Origin: an uncultured Geobacteraceae bacterium
GTDB taxonomy: Bacteria > Desulfobacterota > Desulfuromonadia > Geobacterales > Pseudopelobacteraceae
DNA length: 43,647 bases
NCBI GenBank assembly: GCA_903862245.1
Contig: CAIOXL010000057.1
Coordinates: 1-43,647, forward strand
Reading direction: 5' to 3'
Positions 1 through 9,422 of the stretch are shown piece after piece. Below the pieces are notes generated by a model. The model worked only from the letters and a program-made list of their open reading frames with translations. It did no database searches and was not told the DNA's origin. The position numbers and the translations under genes were made by a program. Position 1 is the first letter of the stretch; every line of letters begins with the position of its first letter.

Positions 1-1
1 G

Positions 2-313
2 GACAAGTTTGAAGTGGTGACCCCCTCCGAAAGCATCCTGGCTGAACCGCCGGTCACCGTGGTGGACAAGGTTGCCGACAAACGGGGCACCCGGAAAGTG
101 GCTGAGGAGTACCTGAAGTATCTCTACAGCGACGAAGGACAGAAGATCGCCGCCAAGCATTATTACCGGCCGATAAACACCAAGATTCCGACCAAGCTGG
201 CCAAAGTCAAGCTGTACACCATCGACAAGGCCTTCGGCGGCTGGCAGAAAGCCCAGAAAACCCACTTCGCCGACGGCGGTACCTTTGACCAGATCTATAC
301 GCCGGCAAAATAG
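2..313 (+). CDS. sbp: Sulfate ABC transporter substrate-binding protein, C-terminal part (5' end outside window)
   Basis: Frame is open from the window edge; C-terminal sequence ...[29 protein letters not shown]... is typical of Sbp/CysP; followed by cysT, cysW and cysA. Confidence 0.9.
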   Translation, partial: DKFEVVTPSESILAEPPVTVVDKVADKRGTRKVAEEYLKYLYSDEGQKIAAKHYYRPINTKIPTKLAKVKLYTIDKAFGGWQKAQKTHFADGGTFDQIYTPAK

Positions 314-330
314 CAGCACTAAAAGCGGTT

Positions 331-470
331 AAACACCGAGGCACCGAGACACAGAGAAAATCATACCGCACCGCAACCGATAGATAGAATACCAGCAGCC
401 GGTATGGCGTAAGGCTGTGTAGTTATAATATTACTGGTTCTCTCTGTGTCTCCGTGTCTCAGTGTTAAAA
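331..470. repeat. ~140-bp intergenic element with terminal inverted repeats, copy 1
   Basis: Left arm AAACACCGAGGCACCGAGACACAGAGA, right arm TCTCTCTGTGTCTCCGTGTCTCAGTGTT; core TATGGCGTAAGGCT is shared in inverse orientation with 16074..16213. Confidence 0.7.
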
Positions 471-597
471 CAAGAATTGACCCGTTTCATCATGATCCCA
501 AGCAAGAGGAAGTGCATGAGACTGACACCACCCGACATCCCCCCGGTACGTCAGCTCCGGCTCTCCCTCCCGCAGAATCCGCACACAGGAAACAACC

Positions 598-1428
598 ATG
601 AAATTCTTCAAGCGGCATAACAACGTCCTGCCCGGTTTCGGAGTGACGCTCGGTTTTACAATCTTCTACCTGAGTATCATCGTGCTGATTCCGCTCTCGG
701 CGCTGGTGTTCAGAACCGCCGGCCTGACCTGGGGCGAGTTCGTCACAACTGTCACCGCTCCCCGGGTATTGGCCTCCTACAAGATAACATTCGGTGCGGC
801 ACTGGCTGCGGCGGTGATCAACTCCATCTTCGGCGTGCTGGTGGCCTGGGTACTGGTCCGCTACCGCTTTCCCGGCCGGCGGATCGTGGATGCACTGATC
901 GACCTCCCCTTTGCCCTGCCGACCGCCGTGGCCGGCATCACCCTGGCTACGATCTATTCCCCCAACGGCTGGGTGGGGCGCTTTCTGGAACCGCACGGCA
1001 TCAAGGTGGCGTTTACCCCGCTCGGCATTGTGCTGGCCATGACCTTCATCGGCCTCCCCTTTGTGGTACGTACCGTCCAGCCGGTGGTTGAAGAGATCGA
1101 AACGGAGCTGGAAGAGGCCGCTACCTGCCTCGGGGCCACCCGTTGGCAGACCCTGGTGCGGGTGATCTTTCCGCTGCTCACCCCGTCGATTCTGACCGGT
1201 TTCGCCCTGTCCTTCGCCCGTGGCGTTGGCGAGTATGGTTCGATCATCTTTATCGCCGGCAATATGCCGATGGTTTCGGAGATTACCCCGTTGCTGATCA
1301 TCACCAAGCTGGAGCAGTTCGACTATCGGGGCGCCACAGCCATCGCCTGCGTAATGCTGCTGACGTCATTTACCCTGCTGCTGGTCATCAACCTGCTGCA
1401 GAAATGGAGCAGACGGTACGCTGAATAA
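598..1428 (+). CDS. cysT: Sulfate ABC transporter permease CysT (CysU)
   Basis: Hydrophobic permease with the EEAA-type loop ([16 protein letters not shown]); operon context. Confidence 0.95.
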   Translation: MKFFKRHNNVLPGFGVTLGFTIFYLSIIVLIPLSALVFRTAGLTWGEFVTTVTAPRVLASYKITFGAALAAAVINSIFGVLVAWVLVRYRFPGRRIVDALIDLPFALPTAVAGITLATIYSPNGWVGRFLEPHGIKVAFTPLGIVLAMTFIGLPFVVRTVQPVVEEIETELEEAATCLGATRWQTLVRVIFPLLTPSILTGFALSFARGVGEYGSIIFIAGNMPMVSEITPLLIITKLEQFDYRGATAIACVMLLTSFTLLLVINLLQKWSRRYAE

Positions 1429-1478
1429 TTTTCACACCCCATCACGGGAAAAATGCACCACAGTACGGCGAGGTATTC

Positions 1479-2351
1479 ATGTCTGCACCGATACATACAG
1501 TCCACTCAAACAAAAGCCCGACCGGTCGCGCCCAGACTGAGCCGCCGGTCGTCCGCTGGCTGCTGATTGCCGCCGCTCTGATTTTCCTGACCCTGTTTCT
1601 GGCCCTGCCGCTGGCCGCAGTTTTCAGCCAGGCGTTCGAGAAGGGGCTGACGGTCTATCTGGACGCACTGAAGGAACCGGACACCCTGTCATCCATCAAG
1701 CTGACGCTCATTACCGCAGCCGTGACCGTGCCGCTGAATCTGTTTTTCGGCGTCACGGCGGCCTGGGCCATCGCCAAGTTCAACTTCACCGGCAAGAACC
1801 TGCTGATTACCCTGATCGACCTGCCGTTTTCCGTGTCACCGGTTATCTCCGGCCTGATCTACGTGCTGATCTTCGGACTGCAGGGATGGATCGGCCCCTG
1901 GCTGCAGGAACATGACATCAAGATTGTCTTTGCCGTGCCGGGGATCATTCTGGCAACCATCTTTGTCACCTTTCCCTTCGTGGCCCGTGAACTGATCCCG
2001 CTCATGGAGGCCCAGGGGAAGGAAGAGGAGGAAGCGGCGCTGGTACTGGGTGCCTCCGGCCTGCAAACCTTCTTTCGTGTTACCCTGCCGAACGTCAAGT
2101 GGGGCATCATCTACGGGGTTATTCTGTGCAACGCCCGCGCCATGGGGGAGTTCGGTGCCGTTTCCGTCGTTTCCGGCCATATCCGGGGCATGACCAACAC
2201 CGTGCCGCTGCATGTGGAGATCCTCTACAATGAGTACAACTACACCGCCGCGTTTGCCGTAGCGTCGCTCCTGGCCTTCCTGGCGCTGATCACTCTGATG
2301 GTCAAGTCGATCGCCGAGTGGAAGGTCCGGCAGCAGTTGGAAAATAGTTAA
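1479..2351 (+). CDS. cysW: Sulfate ABC transporter permease CysW
   Basis: Permease with [22 protein letters not shown] loop and [19 protein letters not shown], typical of CysW. Confidence 0.95.
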   Translation: MSAPIHTVHSNKSPTGRAQTEPPVVRWLLIAAALIFLTLFLALPLAAVFSQAFEKGLTVYLDALKEPDTLSSIKLTLITAAVTVPLNLFFGVTAAWAIAKFNFTGKNLLITLIDLPFSVSPVISGLIYVLIFGLQGWIGPWLQEHDIKIVFAVPGIILATIFVTFPFVARELIPLMEAQGKEEEEAALVLGASGLQTFFRVTLPNVKWGIIYGVILCNARAMGEFGAVSVVSGHIRGMTNTVPLHVEILYNEYNYTAAFAVASLLAFLALITLMVKSIAEWKVRQQLENS

Positions 2352-2364
2352 ACTGTTTCTCGCT

Positions 2365-2395
2365 CCCCTCCTAATTTAGGAGGGGTTGGGGGTGG
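2365..2395. repeat. REP-like palindromic intergenic repeat
   Basis: CCCCTCCTAATTTAGGAGGGGTTGGGGGTGG; hairpin plus G-rich tail; inverted partner at 2438..2470. Confidence 0.7.
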
Positions 2396-2437
2396 TAAGG
2401 TTCTGTCTTTGAATATGTTTTTAAAGATTACCGGCGA

Positions 2438-2470
2438 CCACCCCTAACCCCTCCTTGAAAAAAGGAGGGG
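2438..2470. repeat. REP-like palindromic intergenic repeat (inverted partner)
   Basis: CCACCCCTAACCCCTCCTTGAAAAAAGGAGGGG, approximate reverse complement of 2365..2395. Confidence 0.7.
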
Positions 2471-2526
2471 AACTGGAACCAAAATCAACAACATGCTGAA
2501 TAATAAACAGCTGATCAGGTGACATA

Positions 2527-3561
2527 ATGAGCATTGAAATCGAAAATATCGCAAAACAGTTCGGCACGTTCACCGCCCTTGGCGACGTCACCCTGTCCAT
2601 CCCCTCCGGTGAACTGGTGGCGCTGCTGGGGCCGTCCGGTTCGGGTAAAACCACCCTGCTGCGCATCATTGCGGGGCTGGAAACTCCCGACAGCGGGCGG
2701 ATCCTGTTCAACGGCACGGACACCACCCAGAGCCATGTACGCGACCGGAAAGTCGGCTTCGTGTTTCAGCACTACGCCCTGTTCAAGCATATGACCGTTT
2801 TTGACAATGTGGCGTTCGGTCTGAATGTACGGCCGAAAGAAACCCGTCCGACAAAAGAGGAAATCAGGGAACGGGTCAGTAAGCTGCTGCGTCTCGTGCA
2901 GCTTGAGGGGATGGCCGGTCGCTACCCGGCCCAGCTCTCCGGTGGCCAGCGTCAGCGCATCGCCCTGGCCCGCGCCCTGGCGGTGGAACCGCAGGTGCTG
3001 CTGCTGGATGAACCGTTTGGCGCGCTGGATGCCCAGGTGCGGGCCGAACTGCGCCGCTGGCTGCGTAAGCTGCACGATGAAATCCATGTGACCAGTGTTT
3101 TTGTTACCCACGACCAGGATGAAGCGCTGGAAGTGGCCGACCGGATCGTGGTCATGAACAGGGGGAAAATCGAGCAGTCCGGCACGCCGGACGAGGTATA
3201 CGAACATCCGGCCAATCCGTTCGTGCTCAACTTCCTCGGCAATGTCAACCTGTTCCATGGCCGCCTGCAGCAGACCGGTGAGCAGCCGGGGGCGGGTGAA
3301 AATGCGGTGTCATACGTACGTTCCCATGATATAGAGATCGACCGGAGTCCGCAGGATTCAACCGCGCTGTGCGCCGAGGTCCGGCACATCCAGAAACTGG
3401 GGCCGGCGGTACGGGTCACTCTGGCTATTGCGGGGAGCCCCGAGCTGGTGGAGGCGGAGCTGACCAGGGACGTGTTCCAGAACCTGGGACTGCAGCAGGG
3501 CGAGTCGGTGTTTGTCCGGCCGCGTCAGGTCAGAGTTTTTGTGGAAGATTACCAGATTTAG
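2527..3561 (+). CDS. cysA: Sulfate ABC transporter ATP-binding protein CysA
   Basis: Walker [10 protein letters not shown], signature [15 protein letters not shown], Walker [13 protein letters not shown]-terminal TOBE-like domain. Confidence 0.96.
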   Translation: MSIEIENIAKQFGTFTALGDVTLSIPSGELVALLGPSGSGKTTLLRIIAGLETPDSGRILFNGTDTTQSHVRDRKVGFVFQHYALFKHMTVFDNVAFGLNVRPKETRPTKEEIRERVSKLLRLVQLEGMAGRYPAQLSGGQRQRIALARALAVEPQVLLLDEPFGALDAQVRAELRRWLRKLHDEIHVTSVFVTHDQDEALEVADRIVVMNRGKIEQSGTPDEVYEHPANPFVLNFLGNVNLFHGRLQQTGEQPGAGENAVSYVRSHDIEIDRSPQDSTALCAEVRHIQKLGPAVRVTLAIAGSPELVEAELTRDVFQNLGLQQGESVFVRPRQVRVFVEDYQI

Positions 3562-3570
3562 GAGTCGAGT

Positions 3571-4266
3571 ATGCCGAACAGTATCCCCGTACCAGCCGCC
3601 GGAGCCACCCCGGCCGAAATTCTCGCCGCCGGCATCGCTGCGGCCAACGGGCCGGTTGCCCTCGCCTGTTCCTTCTCGCTGGAGGATGTGGCCATTATCG
3701 ATATTGCCTTCACGGCGGGGCTGACCCTGGGTGTTTTCGCCCTGGATACCGGTCGCTTGCATGAGGAAACCTATGAGGTTTCTGAAGCGTTGACCGCGCG
3801 GTACCCATTGACCATCGACTGGTATTTCCCCCGGCATGAGGAGGTGGAGGAGCTGGAGCGGGAAAAAGGGCTGTTCTCCTTCCGCGAATCGCTGGAAAAC
3901 CGCCACGAGTGCTGCCGCATCCGCAAGGTGGAGCCGCTTGCCCGGGCACTGAAAGGAGTCGCGGGGTGGGTTACCGGCATGAGGCGCGAGCAGAGTGTCA
4001 CCCGGAACGACCTGCACGCCGTTGAGAGGGACGGGCTGAACGGCGGCATCCTCAAGATCAACCCGCTGCTGGAGTGGAGCGAGCGCCAGGTGATTGAATA
4101 CGCCCGGGAGCACCATCTCCCGGAAAACCGTCTTTACAAACAGAAATTCCGCTCCATCGGCTGCGCCCCCTGCACCCGGGCCATCGGCCCGTGGGACCAT
4201 GTGCGGGAGGGGCGGTGGTGGTGGGAAAGCCCGGGGCAGAAAGAGTGCGGTCTGCACCGGCAATGA
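3571..4266 (+). CDS. cysH: Assimilatory adenylyl-sulfate (APS) reductase, CysH family, Fe-S type
   Basis: CysH fold motifs (SFSLEDVAIID, TGRLHEETYE, RREQSVTRN) with paired cysteines CCRIRKVEPL and CAPCTRAI, plus C-terminal ECGLH. Confidence 0.92.
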   Translation: MPNSIPVPAAGATPAEILAAGIAAANGPVALACSFSLEDVAIIDIAFTAGLTLGVFALDTGRLHEETYEVSEALTARYPLTIDWYFPRHEEVEELEREKGLFSFRESLENRHECCRIRKVEPLARALKGVAGWVTGMRREQSVTRNDLHAVERDGLNGGILKINPLLEWSERQVIEYAREHHLPENRLYKQKFRSIGCAPCTRAIGPWDHVREGRWWWESPGQKECGLHRQ

Positions 4267-5333
4267 GTCGAACGCGGGTTGTCATCGCCATGAGCGGCGG
4301 GGTGGACTCCTCGGTCAGTGCCGCCCTGCTGAAAGAGCAGGGGTATGAGGTGACCGGGGTGTCGCTGCAGCTCTATGATCCGGTGCCGAGGGAACCGGGA
4401 TGCCGGATGAAAACCTGCTGTTCCCTGGATGATGTTCTGGACGCCGGCCGGGTGGCCAACCGGCTGGATATCCCGTTCGAAGTACTGGACATGCGGGCCG
4501 AGTTCAAGGAGCGGGTGATTGATTACTTTATCGCCGAATATGCCGCCGGCCGCACCCCCAACCCCTGCATCCGCTGCAACGACCTGATCAAGTTTGATCT
4601 GCTGCTCGGGAAGGCGAAGGAGATGGGGGCGGATTTTCTGGCAACCGGGCATTATGCTCGGACAGCTGACGACAAGAACGGCATGAAACGGCTGCTCACC
4701 GGCCTCGATCCGGCCAAGGACCAGTCCTACTTCCTCTTCACTCTCTCCCAGGAGCAGCTGCAGCAGGTTATCTTTCCGGTCGGTATGCTTGAAAAAACGG
4801 GTGTCAGGCAGCTCGCAGCCGCATATAACCTTCCGGTTGCAAACAAGCACGAGAGCCAGGAGATCTGTTTCATTCCTGACAATGACTACGTGGCATTTCT
4901 GGAGAACCACGGCGTAGCCCAGACCCCGGGGGACATCGTGACGGTCGACGGGACGGTGATCGGCCGTCACGCCGGAGTACACCGCTATACCGTCGGACAA
5001 CGGAAAGGGCTGGGGATCGCCTGGGAGCATCCGCTGCACGTTCTGGTCGTCAATACGGAAAAGAATCAGATTGTGGTGGGTGAGCGGGGAGAGCTGGCAA
5101 CGTCCTCCCTGAGTGCGAGCCGGGCCACCTGGAGCAGCGCCCCGCCAGCTCAGGAGTTTCGAGCCGCGTGCCGCATCCGTTATCGGCACAAACCGGCCCC
5201 CTGCCGTGTGGTCATGGAGGGGGAGGGGCGCTTCTCGGTGTTCTTCGACACGCCCCAGTCGGCAGTAACACCCGGTCAGGCCGCCGTACTGTATGACGGT
5301 GCGTATGTCCTTGGCGGCGGCTGGATCGAGTGA
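4263..5333 (+). CDS. mnmA: tRNA-specific 2-thiouridylase MnmA
   Basis: PP-loop SGGVDSSV, NPCIRCN and ESQEICFIPDNDY catalytic cysteines; ATG at 4263 overlaps cysH stop (ATGA). Confidence 0.93.
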   Translation: MSRTRVVIAMSGGVDSSVSAALLKEQGYEVTGVSLQLYDPVPREPGCRMKTCCSLDDVLDAGRVANRLDIPFEVLDMRAEFKERVIDYFIAEYAAGRTPNPCIRCNDLIKFDLLLGKAKEMGADFLATGHYARTADDKNGMKRLLTGLDPAKDQSYFLFTLSQEQLQQVIFPVGMLEKTGVRQLAAAYNLPVANKHESQEICFIPDNDYVAFLENHGVAQTPGDIVTVDGTVIGRHAGVHRYTVGQRKGLGIAWEHPLHVLVVNTEKNQIVVGERGELATSSLSASRATWSSAPPAQEFRAACRIRYRHKPAPCRVVMEGEGRFSVFFDTPQSAVTPGQAAVLYDGAYVLGGGWIE

Positions 5334-5370
5334 CCGGTGAACAGGACCCAAAGGATAAGGAGTAGAATCG

Positions 5371-6276
5371 ATGACCAAAAATCTCACCCATTTACAGCAG
5401 CTTGAAGCTGAAAGTATCCATATCATCCGCGAAGTGGCGGCCGAATTCGGCAATCCGGTGATGCTCTATTCCATCGGCAAGGATTCGGCGGTCATGCTGC
5501 ACCTTGCCCGCAAAGCGTTTTATCCGGCACCGCCGCCGTTCCCGCTCATGCATGTGGACACCACGTGGAAATTCCGGGAAATGATCCAGTTCAGGGACCG
5601 GATGGCCGCCGAATGCGGCCTTGACCTGATTGTCCATGTCAATGATGAAGGGGTACGCCAGGGGATATCACCCTTCAGCCATGGCTCATCACTCTATACG
5701 GACATCATGAAAACCGAGGGGCTGAAGCAGGCGCTCGACCGTTACAAATTTGATGCCGCCTTCGGCGGTGCCCGGCGGGATGAGGAAAAATCACGGGCCA
5801 AGGAACGGATCTTTTCCTTCCGCAGTGCCAACCATCGCTGGGACCCGAAGATTCAGCGGCCGGAGCTGTGGAACCTGTACAATACCCGGATCAAGCCGGG
5901 GGAGAGCATCCGGGTCTTTCCCATCTCCAACTGGACCGAACTGGATGTGTGGCAGTACATCCACCTGGAGCAGATCCCCATCGTGCCGCTCTATTATGCC
6001 GCGGTCAGGCCGGTGGTGGAACGGGACGGCATGCTGATCATGGTTGATGATGACCGATTGGAACTTAAACCGGGGGAAACGGTGCAGTACAAATCGGTCC
6101 GTTTCCGCACCCTGGGCTGCTACCCGCTGACCGCTGCCGTGGAATCGGAAGCGAATACGCTGCCCCAGATCATTCAGGAAATGCTTCTTACCCGCACGTC
6201 GGAGCGCCAGGGGCGCCTGATCGACCATGACTCGGCCGGCTCCATGGAGAAGAAAAAGCAAGAGGGGTATTTCTAA
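5371..6276 (+). CDS. cysD: Sulfate adenylyltransferase subunit 2
   Basis: [41 protein letters not shown]; adjacent to cysN. Confidence 0.96.
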   Translation: MTKNLTHLQQLEAESIHIIREVAAEFGNPVMLYSIGKDSAVMLHLARKAFYPAPPPFPLMHVDTTWKFREMIQFRDRMAAECGLDLIVHVNDEGVRQGISPFSHGSSLYTDIMKTEGLKQALDRYKFDAAFGGARRDEEKSRAKERIFSFRSANHRWDPKIQRPELWNLYNTRIKPGESIRVFPISNWTELDVWQYIHLEQIPIVPLYYAAVRPVVERDGMLIMVDDDRLELKPGETVQYKSVRFRTLGCYPLTAAVESEANTLPQIIQEMLLTRTSERQGRLIDHDSAGSMEKKKQEGYF

Positions 6277-7952
6277 TGGCACACCAATCGGAACTGATTG
6301 AGCAGGATATTCTCGCCTATCTCAAAAGCCAGGAAGAAAAATCCCTGCTGCGCTTTATCACCTGCGGTAGCGTTGATGACGGCAAGAGCACCCTGATCGG
6401 GCGTCTGCTGTGGGATTCCAAGATGGTGTTCGAGGACCAATTGCTGACGCTTGAGGCGGACAGTAAACGGGCCGGCACCCAGGGAGGAGCAATCGACTAC
6501 GCCCTCCTGCTTGATGGCCTGCAGGCGGAGCGTGAACAGGGGATCACCATTGATGTGGCCTACCGCTACTTCTCCACAGACAAGCGGAAGTTTATCGTCG
6601 CCGATACCCCCGGCCATGAGCAGTATACCCGCAACATGGTGACCGGCGCTTCCACCGCCCAGGTGGCGGTGATTCTGGTGGATGCCCGCAAGGGGCTGCT
6701 GACCCAGACCCGGCGCCACAGTTTTCTGGTGTCGCTGGTCGGCATCAGGCACGTGGTGCTGGCGATCAACAAGATGGACCTGATTGAATATGATGAGGGG
6801 CGTTTTAACGCAATTGTCCGGGACTACCAGCAGTTTGCCGCACCACTCGGGTTTGCCTCGATTGCGGCGATTCCGATCTCCGCACTCAACGGCGACAATA
6901 TTATTACGCCGAGTGCCAGTACCCCCTGGTACGGGGGACCGACCCTGATGGCGTATCTGGAAGGGCTTCAGCTGGCGGGGGACAACAGGAACCAGCCGTT
7001 CCGCATGCCGGTGCAGTGGGTGAACCGTCCCAACCTTGATTTCCGCGGTTTTTGCGGCACCATCGCCGCCGGTACCATCCGGCCGGGTGATGAGCTGCGC
7101 GTTGCCGCGTCGGGCCGCACCAGCCGGGTTGCGCGCATCGTCACCATGCATGGCGATCTGCCGGAGGCGACCGCAGGACAGGCGGTGACCCTGACGCTGG
7201 AGGACGAGATTGATATCAGTCGCGGTGACATGCTGACCGATCCGGCGGCTCCGCCGGCCCATGCCCGGCATCCGGAAGCACATCTGGTCTGGATGCATGA
7301 CACCCCCCTGCAGCCGGGGCAGATGTACCTGGTCAAAACAGCCACCGCTCTGACGCCCGGCCGGGTTACCTCGGTGCAGTATGCGGTGGATGTCAATACG
7401 CTGGAGCAGAAGCAGCAGACCGCGCTCGGGCTGAACGAAATCGGGGTTGTCCGTCTGGAGTTCGACCGTTCGGTTTCGTTTGATCCCTATCGGCTGAACC
7501 GGGATACCGGCAGCTTTATTCTGATCGACCGTTTTACCAATGCCACCGTAGCCGCAGGAATGGTGATCGCCTCCGCTCCGCTGGAACTGCAGAAGGCACC
7601 TGATGGCGGACGCGGTCCGGAGTTGCCGGACGGGAACGGGAACCTCTCCGGCCGTATCAGCCTGGGGGACCTGTTTATTATCGGGGATGAGGGGAGTGTC
7701 GTTGACCTGACCGGAGAGCAGAACCGCATTGAGTTTGACGTTTCCGCCGGTTTTCTGGAGTTTATGGCACAGGGCAACCGGGTGCTGTTCCGGCTGCGCG
7801 ATGTGTATCAGTTGGAGCCGGTGGCGCTGATGGCGTTCGAGCAGGGTCTGGACTTCGAGTTCAGCCGGGGGGGGGATGGCGTGAATATTGTGCTGTACCG
7901 CTGTGATGTGTCCGGAGTGGCGGCTGCCGGCGATGACGATACGGTTATCTAG
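6276..7952 (+). CDS. cysN: Sulfate adenylyltransferase subunit 1 (GTPase) with a long C-terminal extension
   Basis: G1 [16 protein letters not shown]3 [13 protein letters not shown]4 NKMD; TAATG overlap with cysD; roughly 120 aa beyond the CysN core. Confidence 0.95.
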   Translation: MAHQSELIEQDILAYLKSQEEKSLLRFITCGSVDDGKSTLIGRLLWDSKMVFEDQLLTLEADSKRAGTQGGAIDYALLLDGLQAEREQGITIDVAYRYFSTDKRKFIVADTPGHEQYTRNMVTGASTAQVAVILVDARKGLLTQTRRHSFLVSLVGIRHVVLAINKMDLIEYDEGRFNAIVRDYQQFAAPLGFASIAAIPISALNGDNIITPSASTPWYGGPTLMAYLEGLQLAGDNRNQPFRMPVQWVNRPNLDFRGFCGTIAAGTIRPGDELRVAASGRTSRVARIVTMHGDLPEATAGQAVTLTLEDEIDISRGDMLTDPAAPPAHARHPEAHLVWMHDTPLQPGQMYLVKTATALTPGRVTSVQYAVDVNTLEQKQQTALGLNEIGVVRLEFDRSVSFDPYRLNRDTGSFILIDRFTNATVAAGMVIASAPLELQKAPDGGRGPELPDGNGNLSGRISLGDLFIIGDEGSVVDLTGEQNRIEFDVSAGFLEFMAQGNRVLFRLRDVYQLEPVALMAFEQGLDFEFSRGGDGVNIVLYRCDVSGVAAAGDDDTVI

Positions 7953-7970
7953 TCCCCGGAACCCATCCGG

Positions 7971-8228
7971 TTACGGCTGCGGTTCAAGCGTATTCTGGAG
8001 GCGCGCCAGGGCGGTCCTCACCCGGGTTTCAAGCCGGTCACTGGGGATCCCCTGCGTCAGGCTGTTTACATCAGCCTGATACAGCAGCGCCTCTGTTTTA
8101 GCAGTCGTTGTCCCGATTTTGAGAAGATATACATCAAGACACCCTACCGATGCACCATCCACCAGATCTATCCGGGTCAGTTTGATCCCCATTTTGGCTG
8201 CGAGATCAGAGATATATTTCTGAATCAT
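7971..8228 (-). CDS. Hypothetical protein, 85 aa
   Basis: ORF start MIQKYISDLAAKMG with SD AGGAGG 7 nt before ATG at 8228 (minus strand). Confidence 0.6.
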   Translation of the reverse strand: MIQKYISDLAAKMGIKLTRIDLVDGASVGCLDVYLLKIGTTTAKTEALLYQADVNSLTQGIPSDRLETRVRTALARLQNTLEPQP

Positions 8229-8447
8229 GGTCCTGCCTCCTGAGAAAATTTTGATTGGCAACGTATACAGATAATTTTTTTAATGAACAATAAAAAAATT
8301 GTGCAGGTGGTGCCGGCAGTATCGTCATGCCGCTGCGCACAACCGGGAAGGGGCAAATCTTTTTGACGCCGACCGGCCGGTGGGAGTACACTGACCGTCA
8401 AATTTGCCGTCATATTCTCATCTGACCATTACTACTAAGGGGCAATA

Positions 8448-9422
8448 ATGCTGAATCGCGGAAGATTCGCCATCGCTTGTGCGCTGATCGCTGCACTGCT
8501 CGTCCTGTCCTCCTGCTCGCCGCTGGTGAATCTCCCGGGCACACGGATTCAGGAACCGAAAATTGAAAACGGTCATTTTGTTGCCGGTGACGGTGCGGTG
8601 CTGCCGATGCGTACCTGGCAGCCGGAAGGTACCCCCGCCCGGGCGGTTGTCGTCGCCCTCCATGGGTTTAATGATTACAGCAGTTTTTTTGCTGGTCCCG
8701 GGCGCTATCTGAGCAGCCGGGGTGTCGCCTGCTATGCCTATGATCAGCGCGGTTTCGGCGCTGCCCCGGGACGGGGGATCTGGGCCGGCACGGCGGCATA
8801 TGCAAGCGACCTCACGTCGTTCACGGCAGAGGTCCGTAAACGTCATCCCGGGATTCCGCTCTATGTAGTGGGGGAGAGTATGGGGGGGGCGGTGACCATC
8901 GTCGCCATGACCGGAAACAATCCGCCCGGTGTGGATGGGGTTATCCTTGTGGCGCCGGCGGTCTGGGCGCGGGAAACCATGCCCTGGTATCAGCGGTGGC
9001 TGCTTGCTGTTACATCGCACACGGTTCCCTGGATGGAACTGACCGGCAAGGGGCTGAGGGTTTCCGCCTCAGACAACCGTGAAATGCTCCGCTCTTTCGG
9101 GAGTGATCCTCTGGTCATCAAGGCAACGCGCATTGATACCATGTACGGCCTCACCAACCTGATGGATGAAGCGCTGGCCCGGTCGGAGGGTCTGCGGGTG
9201 CCGACTCTGGTCCAGTACGGAAAAAATGATCAGGTAATACCGAAAGAACCGACGTTTTTGATGCTTGAAAAGATGCCGGCAGGTGCCCGAAAGGCGTTCT
9301 ATGGGGAGGGGTATCACATGCTGCTGCGGGATCTTCAGGCGGAAAAGCCGCTGGCTGATATCGCCGCCTGGATAGCCGACCATCGCACACGGCTCCCCTA
9401 CGGTTCGGAGCGCTGGGAATAA
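8448..9422 (+). CDS. Alpha/beta hydrolase (monoacylglycerol lipase/lysophospholipase-like), predicted lipoprotein
   Basis: Signal peptide with lipobox LVLSSC; VVALHGFNDYSSFF, nucleophile elbow GESMGG, C-terminal GYHMLLRD histidine. Confidence 0.88.
   Translation: MLNRGRFAIACALIAALLVLSSCSPLVNLPGTRIQEPKIENGHFVAGDGAVLPMRTWQPEGTPARAVVVALHGFNDYSSFFAGPGRYLSSRGVACYAYDQRGFGAAPGRGIWAGTAAYASDLTSFTAEVRKRHPGIPLYVVGESMGGAVTIVAMTGNNPPGVDGVILVAPAVWARETMPWYQRWLLAVTSHTVPWMELTGKGLRVSASDNREMLRSFGSDPLVIKATRIDTMYGLTNLMDEALARSEGLRVPTLVQYGKNDQVIPKEPTFLMLEKMPAGARKAFYGEGYHMLLRDLQAEKPLADIAAWIADHRTRLPYGSERWE

Noticed and set aside
4134-5453. 439-codon antisense ORF over mnmA
   Set aside because: Shadow of mnmA; the mnmA frame has clear motifs and operon overlaps.
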